Program-made: the position numbers and the translations under genes
Assembly: GCA_023428515.1 (NCBI GenBank)
Contig: JAEYXI010000004.1
Span: forward strand, 1-10,560
Length of the DNA: 10,560 bases
Direction: 5' to 3'
Origin: Pseudomonadota bacterium
GTDB taxonomy: Bacteria; Pseudomonadota; Alphaproteobacteria; Rhizobiales; Rhizobiaceae
The notes under the pieces: model-generated
What the model saw: only the letters and a program-made list of their open reading frames with translations
What the model was told of the DNA's origin: nothing
Databases searched by the model: none
Part shown: positions 8,003-10,560 of the stretch, one piece after another
How positions within the stretch are numbered: the first letter of the stretch is position 1
Layout of the letters: each line of letters begins with the position of its first letter

Positions 8003-8982
8003 CTGAAAATCCGGGCAAGGCGATCGCCCTGCACGCCGTCGTCATCATCGTGCTGTTCGCACTGAACTTCGTGCTGCCCGACTACCATCACGGCGTGTTG
8101 GCGCGCGTTCTGGTGCTGGCCGTCTTCGCCATGGGCTACAATCTGCTCTTCGGCTATGCCGGATTGCTCAGCCTCGGCCACGCCATGTTCTTCGCCGCCG
8201 GCCTCTACGGCGCGGGGCTGACCATGTACCACCTTGCCTGGGGTGTGCCCGCCGCCTTCCTCGCCGGCCTCGCCGCCGGCGCGCTGCTTGCGCTTGTCAT
8301 CGGCGTGCTTGCGCTGCGCACCAGGGGCGTCGCCTTCATGATCGTCACCATGATGTTCGCACAGGTCGCCTATCTGCTCGTCTATTATTTCGGGACCTGG
8401 ACGCGCGGCGACGAAGGGCTCGTCATCCAGCAGCACGAGCGCGCGATCACGCTCGGCAGTTCGACGCTCGACCTCACCAATCCGACGATCCGCTATATGA
8501 CGGCGCTTCTCCTCTTCTCGATCGTACTTCTCATCACGCTGTTCGTCGTCCGCTCGTCCTTCGGGCGGGTGCTCGTCGCCATACGCGAGAACGAGGAGCG
8601 GACGAAGATGCTGGGCTACGACACCTTCGCCAACAAACTCGCCGCCATGGTCGCCTCGGGCGCGATCTGCGCGGCGGCGGGCGCCGCCTATGTTATCCTG
8701 TTCGGCTATGTCGGCTCGACGCTCGCGTCCGTGCAATATTCGATCCTGCCATTGCTCTGGGTGCTGCTCGGCGGCGCGGCCACCACGCTCGGGCCGCTCG
8801 TCGGTACGGTGCTGATGTACTATCTGATCGACGGCTCGAGCGACCTCCTCAAGGCTTACCTGCCCGGATGGAACATCAGCTATCTCGGCATTGTCGGCGT
8901 GGCGCTGATCCTCCTCGTCCTGTTTTTTCCGAAGGGTATTCTCGGCACGATCCGCAAGCGCTGGGCGAGGTGGCTGCCATGA
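7999..8982 (+). CDS. livM: Branched-chain amino acid/HAAT ABC transporter permease, LivM type
   Basis: This 327-residue inner-membrane protein is the second permease of the importer and would pair with the LivH-type subunit. Family features are AMGYNLLFGYAGLLSLGHAMF early on (about residues 45-65), LALRTRGVAFMIVTMMFAQ, the cytoplasmic coupling loop AIRENEERTKMLGYD that contacts the ATPases, and a terminal LGGAATTLGPLVGT followed by LFFPKGILGT. About eight to ten hydrophobic helices are visible. The ATG lies in the ATGA overlap with the upstream permease gene, and the stop overlaps the next start in the same way, which indicates translational coupling. The ribosome site is weak, consistent with coupled initiation. 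Confidence 0.93.
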   Translation: MTENPGKAIALHAVVIIVLFALNFVLPDYHHGVLARVLVLAVFAMGYNLLFGYAGLLSLGHAMFFAAGLYGAGLTMYHLAWGVPAAFLAGLAAGALLALVIGVLALRTRGVAFMIVTMMFAQVAYLLVYYFGTWTRGDEGLVIQQHERAITLGSSTLDLTNPTIRYMTALLLFSIVLLITLFVVRSSFGRVLVAIRENEERTKMLGYDTFANKLAAMVASGAICAAAGAAYVILFGYVGSTLASVQYSILPLLWVLLGGAATTLGPLVGTVLMYYLIDGSSDLLKAYLPGWNISYLGIVGVALILLVLFFPKGILGTIRKRWARWLP

Positions 8983-9722
8983 CGCCGCTGCTGACCACCC
9001 GGGGGCTCAGCCGCCGCTACGGCGGGCTGAAGGCGGTCGACGAGGTCGACTTCGCCGTGTTGCCCGGCGAGATCCGCGCCATCATCGGTCCCAACGGCGC
9101 CGGCAAGACGACCCTGGTCAGCCTGATCTGCGGCCGCGTCGAGCCGACTTCCGGCATCATCGTCTTCGACGGCAGCGCCATCACCGACATGCCGCCGCAT
9201 CGGCGGGTGAGGCAAGGGATCGCCTACACGTTCCAGATCACCAGCGTCTTCGCCAATCTCAGCGCCTACGACAATGTCGCGCTGCCGGTGCAGCGCACCT
9301 TGACCGACGGACGCCGGCTCGGCGCGGTGCATGCCGCCGTCATGTCGGCCCTGGCGCGGGTAGGCCTCGCCGGTCGCGAGCACGCGATCGCCGGTACGCT
9401 GTCCTACGGCCACCAGCGCCTGCTCGAAGTGGCGATGGGGCTGGCGCTCAAGCCAAGGCTGCTCATCCTCGACGAACCGACACAGGGGCTTTCCGACGGC
9501 GAGATCGACAATTTCATTGGACTGGTGCGCGAGATTGCGCGCGACGCCACCGTGCTCCTGATCGAGCACAACATGCCGGTGGTGATGCAGCTCGCCGATC
9601 GCATCACGGTGATGAATACGGGCCGCATCCTCGCGGAAGGCACACCGGATCAGATCCGCGCCAATGCCGAGGTGCAGCATGCTTATCTCGGTACGCCCGA
9701 GGAGACCGAGAACGATGGCTGA
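8979..9722 (+). CDS. livG: Branched-chain amino acid/HAAT ABC transporter ATP-binding protein, LivG type
   Basis: This 247-residue cytoplasmic ATPase is one of two nucleotide-binding subunits of the importer. The motifs are intact: Walker A GPNGAGKTT (37-45), Q-loop Gln 86 in YTFQITSVF, signature LSYGHQR (141-147, the usual LivG variant of LSGG), Walker B LLILDEP (161-167), and switch His 197 in LIEHNM. The ATG at 8979 overlaps the preceding stop as ATGA and has GAGG at 8967-8970. An open frame continues upstream to 8868, but that extension lies inside the permease gene and is not needed for the family length. The subunit type is inferred from the signature and switch residues as well as gene order. 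Confidence 0.94.
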   Translation: MTPLLTTRGLSRRYGGLKAVDEVDFAVLPGEIRAIIGPNGAGKTTLVSLICGRVEPTSGIIVFDGSAITDMPPHRRVRQGIAYTFQITSVFANLSAYDNVALPVQRTLTDGRRLGAVHAAVMSALARVGLAGREHAIAGTLSYGHQRLLEVAMGLALKPRLLILDEPTQGLSDGEIDNFIGLVREIARDATVLLIEHNMPVVMQLADRITVMNTGRILAEGTPDQIRANAEVQHAYLGTPEETENDG

Positions 9723-10422
9723 GGCGCTGGTCATCTCAAACCTCGACTGCTTCTATGAGGAGACGCAGGTCCTTCATGGGCTGAACCTTTCGCTGAGAAA
9801 GGGCGAGGTGCATTGCCTGCTCGGCCGCAACGGCGCCGGCAAGACGACGGCATTGAAGGCGATCATGGGGCTGGTGCCGGCGCGCGCCGGTTCGATCAGG
9901 CTCGGCGAGGTCGAACTCACTGGGCTGCCTGCCCATGAAGTGCCCAAGGCCGGCGTTGCCTATGTGCCGCAGGGACGGCGACTCTTTGCCGAAATGACGG
10001 TGGCCGAGAACATCGAGATCGGGCTTTATGCGCGCAACAAGGACCGCAAGGTACGCGATGCCGTGCTCGACCTCTTCCCCATCTTGCGCGAGCGGCTCAA
10101 GCAGCGTTCCGGCACGCTGTCGGGCGGCGAGCAGCAAATGCTCGCCATGGCGCGCGCGCTTTGCCTGGAGCCGCAGGTCCTGCTGCTCGACGAGCCGACC
10201 GAGGGTCTGATGCCCTCGATGATCGCGAAGATCCGTGAGACGGTGGCGAAGCTCCGCGAGCGGGGCGTCTCGACCATTCTCGTCGAGCAGCGCGTCGACG
10301 CCGTGCTGCCGGTCGCCGACCGGGTGTCCTTCATCGAGAACGGACGCACGCGCGAGACGGTGGAGGTCAGCCGCCTCCGCGACGAGCCGGAACTCGTGAA
10401 GCGCTATGTCGGCGTGAGCTGA
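9715..10422 (+). CDS. livF: Branched-chain amino acid/HAAT ABC transporter ATP-binding protein, LivF type
   Basis: This 235-residue cytoplasmic ATPase is the second nucleotide-binding subunit of the importer. It has Walker A GRNGAGKTT (37-45), Q-loop Gln 86 in the characteristic VPQGRRLF, signature LSGGEQQ (135-141), and Walker B VLLLDEP (155-161) followed by TEGLMP. The switch position is Gln 192 in LVEQRV in place of His; this is normal for LivF and is not damage. The start at 9715 overlaps the LivG gene by 8 bases, with a GAGGAG-like ribosome site near 9699-9704; a longer frame from 9664 would add 17 residues unlike the family. This is the last gene of the operon in the window. Confidence 0.94.
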   Translation: MAEALVISNLDCFYEETQVLHGLNLSLRKGEVHCLLGRNGAGKTTALKAIMGLVPARAGSIRLGEVELTGLPAHEVPKAGVAYVPQGRRLFAEMTVAENIEIGLYARNKDRKVRDAVLDLFPILRERLKQRSGTLSGGEQQMLAMARALCLEPQVLLLDEPTEGLMPSMIAKIRETVAKLRERGVSTILVEQRVDAVLPVADRVSFIENGRTRETVEVSRLRDEPELVKRYVGVS

Positions 10423-10560
10423 CTTCCTCCGCAAGCGATCTCCGTTCCATATCCCGGACATGCAAAATCCTTCCCGCGCCTCATTTTTCGAAGCCGGGGT
10501 GTGGGAAGGCGGCGCATGGGGCCCGTCTTCAAATCTAGTTAAGTTGACGCGCTCCCATGC
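10423..10560. other. Non-coding 3' flank of the ABC operon
   Basis: No coding region is recognisable in these 138 bases. They hold the stem-loop described above and, near the edge, the A/T-richer stretch AAATCTAGTTAAGTTGACG (10531-10549). TTGACG at 10544-10549 resembles a -35 element, but any matching -10 would fall beyond the window. Confidence 0.4.
10469..10509. terminator. Candidate terminator stem-loop after the ABC operon
   Basis: Bases 10469-10482 can pair with 10496-10509 over 14 positions (seven perfect outer pairs CCTTCCC/GGGAAGG, then mostly G-C with three G-U pairs in RNA), leaving a 13-base loop that contains TTTTT. It begins 46 bases after the last stop. No T-tract follows on the + strand, so it is not a classical intrinsic terminator in that direction; on the minus strand the stem is followed by ATTTTG, a weak U-run. 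It may end the operon, stabilise the mRNA 3' end, or serve a convergent gene outside the window. Confidence 0.35.

Noticed and set aside
10261..10300. Gln in place of the switch His in the LivF-type ATPase as a sign of inactivation
   Set aside because: LVEQ at this position is normal in LivF subunits, including that of E. coli as I recall it.
10531..10560. GTTAAGTTGACG near the right edge as a promoter or regulator site
   Set aside because: Only a possible -35 is inside the window; there is no -10, no downstream gene and no clear palindrome to support it.

Overview
The window is high-GC DNA with dense, same-strand gene packing. It looks like an alphaproteobacterium of the Hyphomicrobiales (Rhizobiales), probably Mesorhizobium or a close relative. 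The main evidence is the AroA fragment, which closely resembles the class II EPSP synthase of Agrobacterium CP4, and a PncB of the rhizobial type. The organism is inferred from protein resemblance recalled from memory, not from a search. All supported genes lie on the + strand; the long minus-strand open frames are shadows of GC-rich coding sequence.

Layout. Bases 1-651 hold the 3' half of aroA (shikimate pathway). A MATE-family multidrug/cation antiporter follows after a 31-base gap (683-2074). Next is a small exported, very basic and charged protein of unknown function (2171-2659). A 157-base gap with an inverted repeat leads into pncB, nicotinate phosphoribosyltransferase (2817-4124). This gene is interrupted by one in-frame TGA at 3081-3083, exactly where the family has a tryptophan; everything else in it looks intact. 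A polytopic membrane protein of uncertain function (4184-5605, possibly starting at 4121) follows pncB closely.

The right half is a complete five-gene ABC importer of the hydrophobic/branched-chain amino acid (HAAT/Liv) type. It comprises a Tat-signal substrate-binding protein (5747-7069), a LivH-type permease (7121-8002), a LivM-type permease (7999-8982), a LivG-type ATPase (8979-9722) and a LivF-type ATPase (9715-10422). The last four overlap by 4 to 8 bases and are surely co-transcribed. The binding protein would capture the ligand in the periplasm, the two permeases form the channel, and the two ATPases drive transport; the ligand cannot be read from the sequence. A 14-bp stem-loop (10469-10509) lies 46 bases after the last gene.

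No RNA genes, insertion sequences, CRISPR arrays or phage genes were seen, and no gap exceeds 300 bases. Most of the window is ordinary housekeeping and transport content. The best candidates for a second look are the pncB nonsense codon, the unnamed membrane protein beside it and the charged exported protein.
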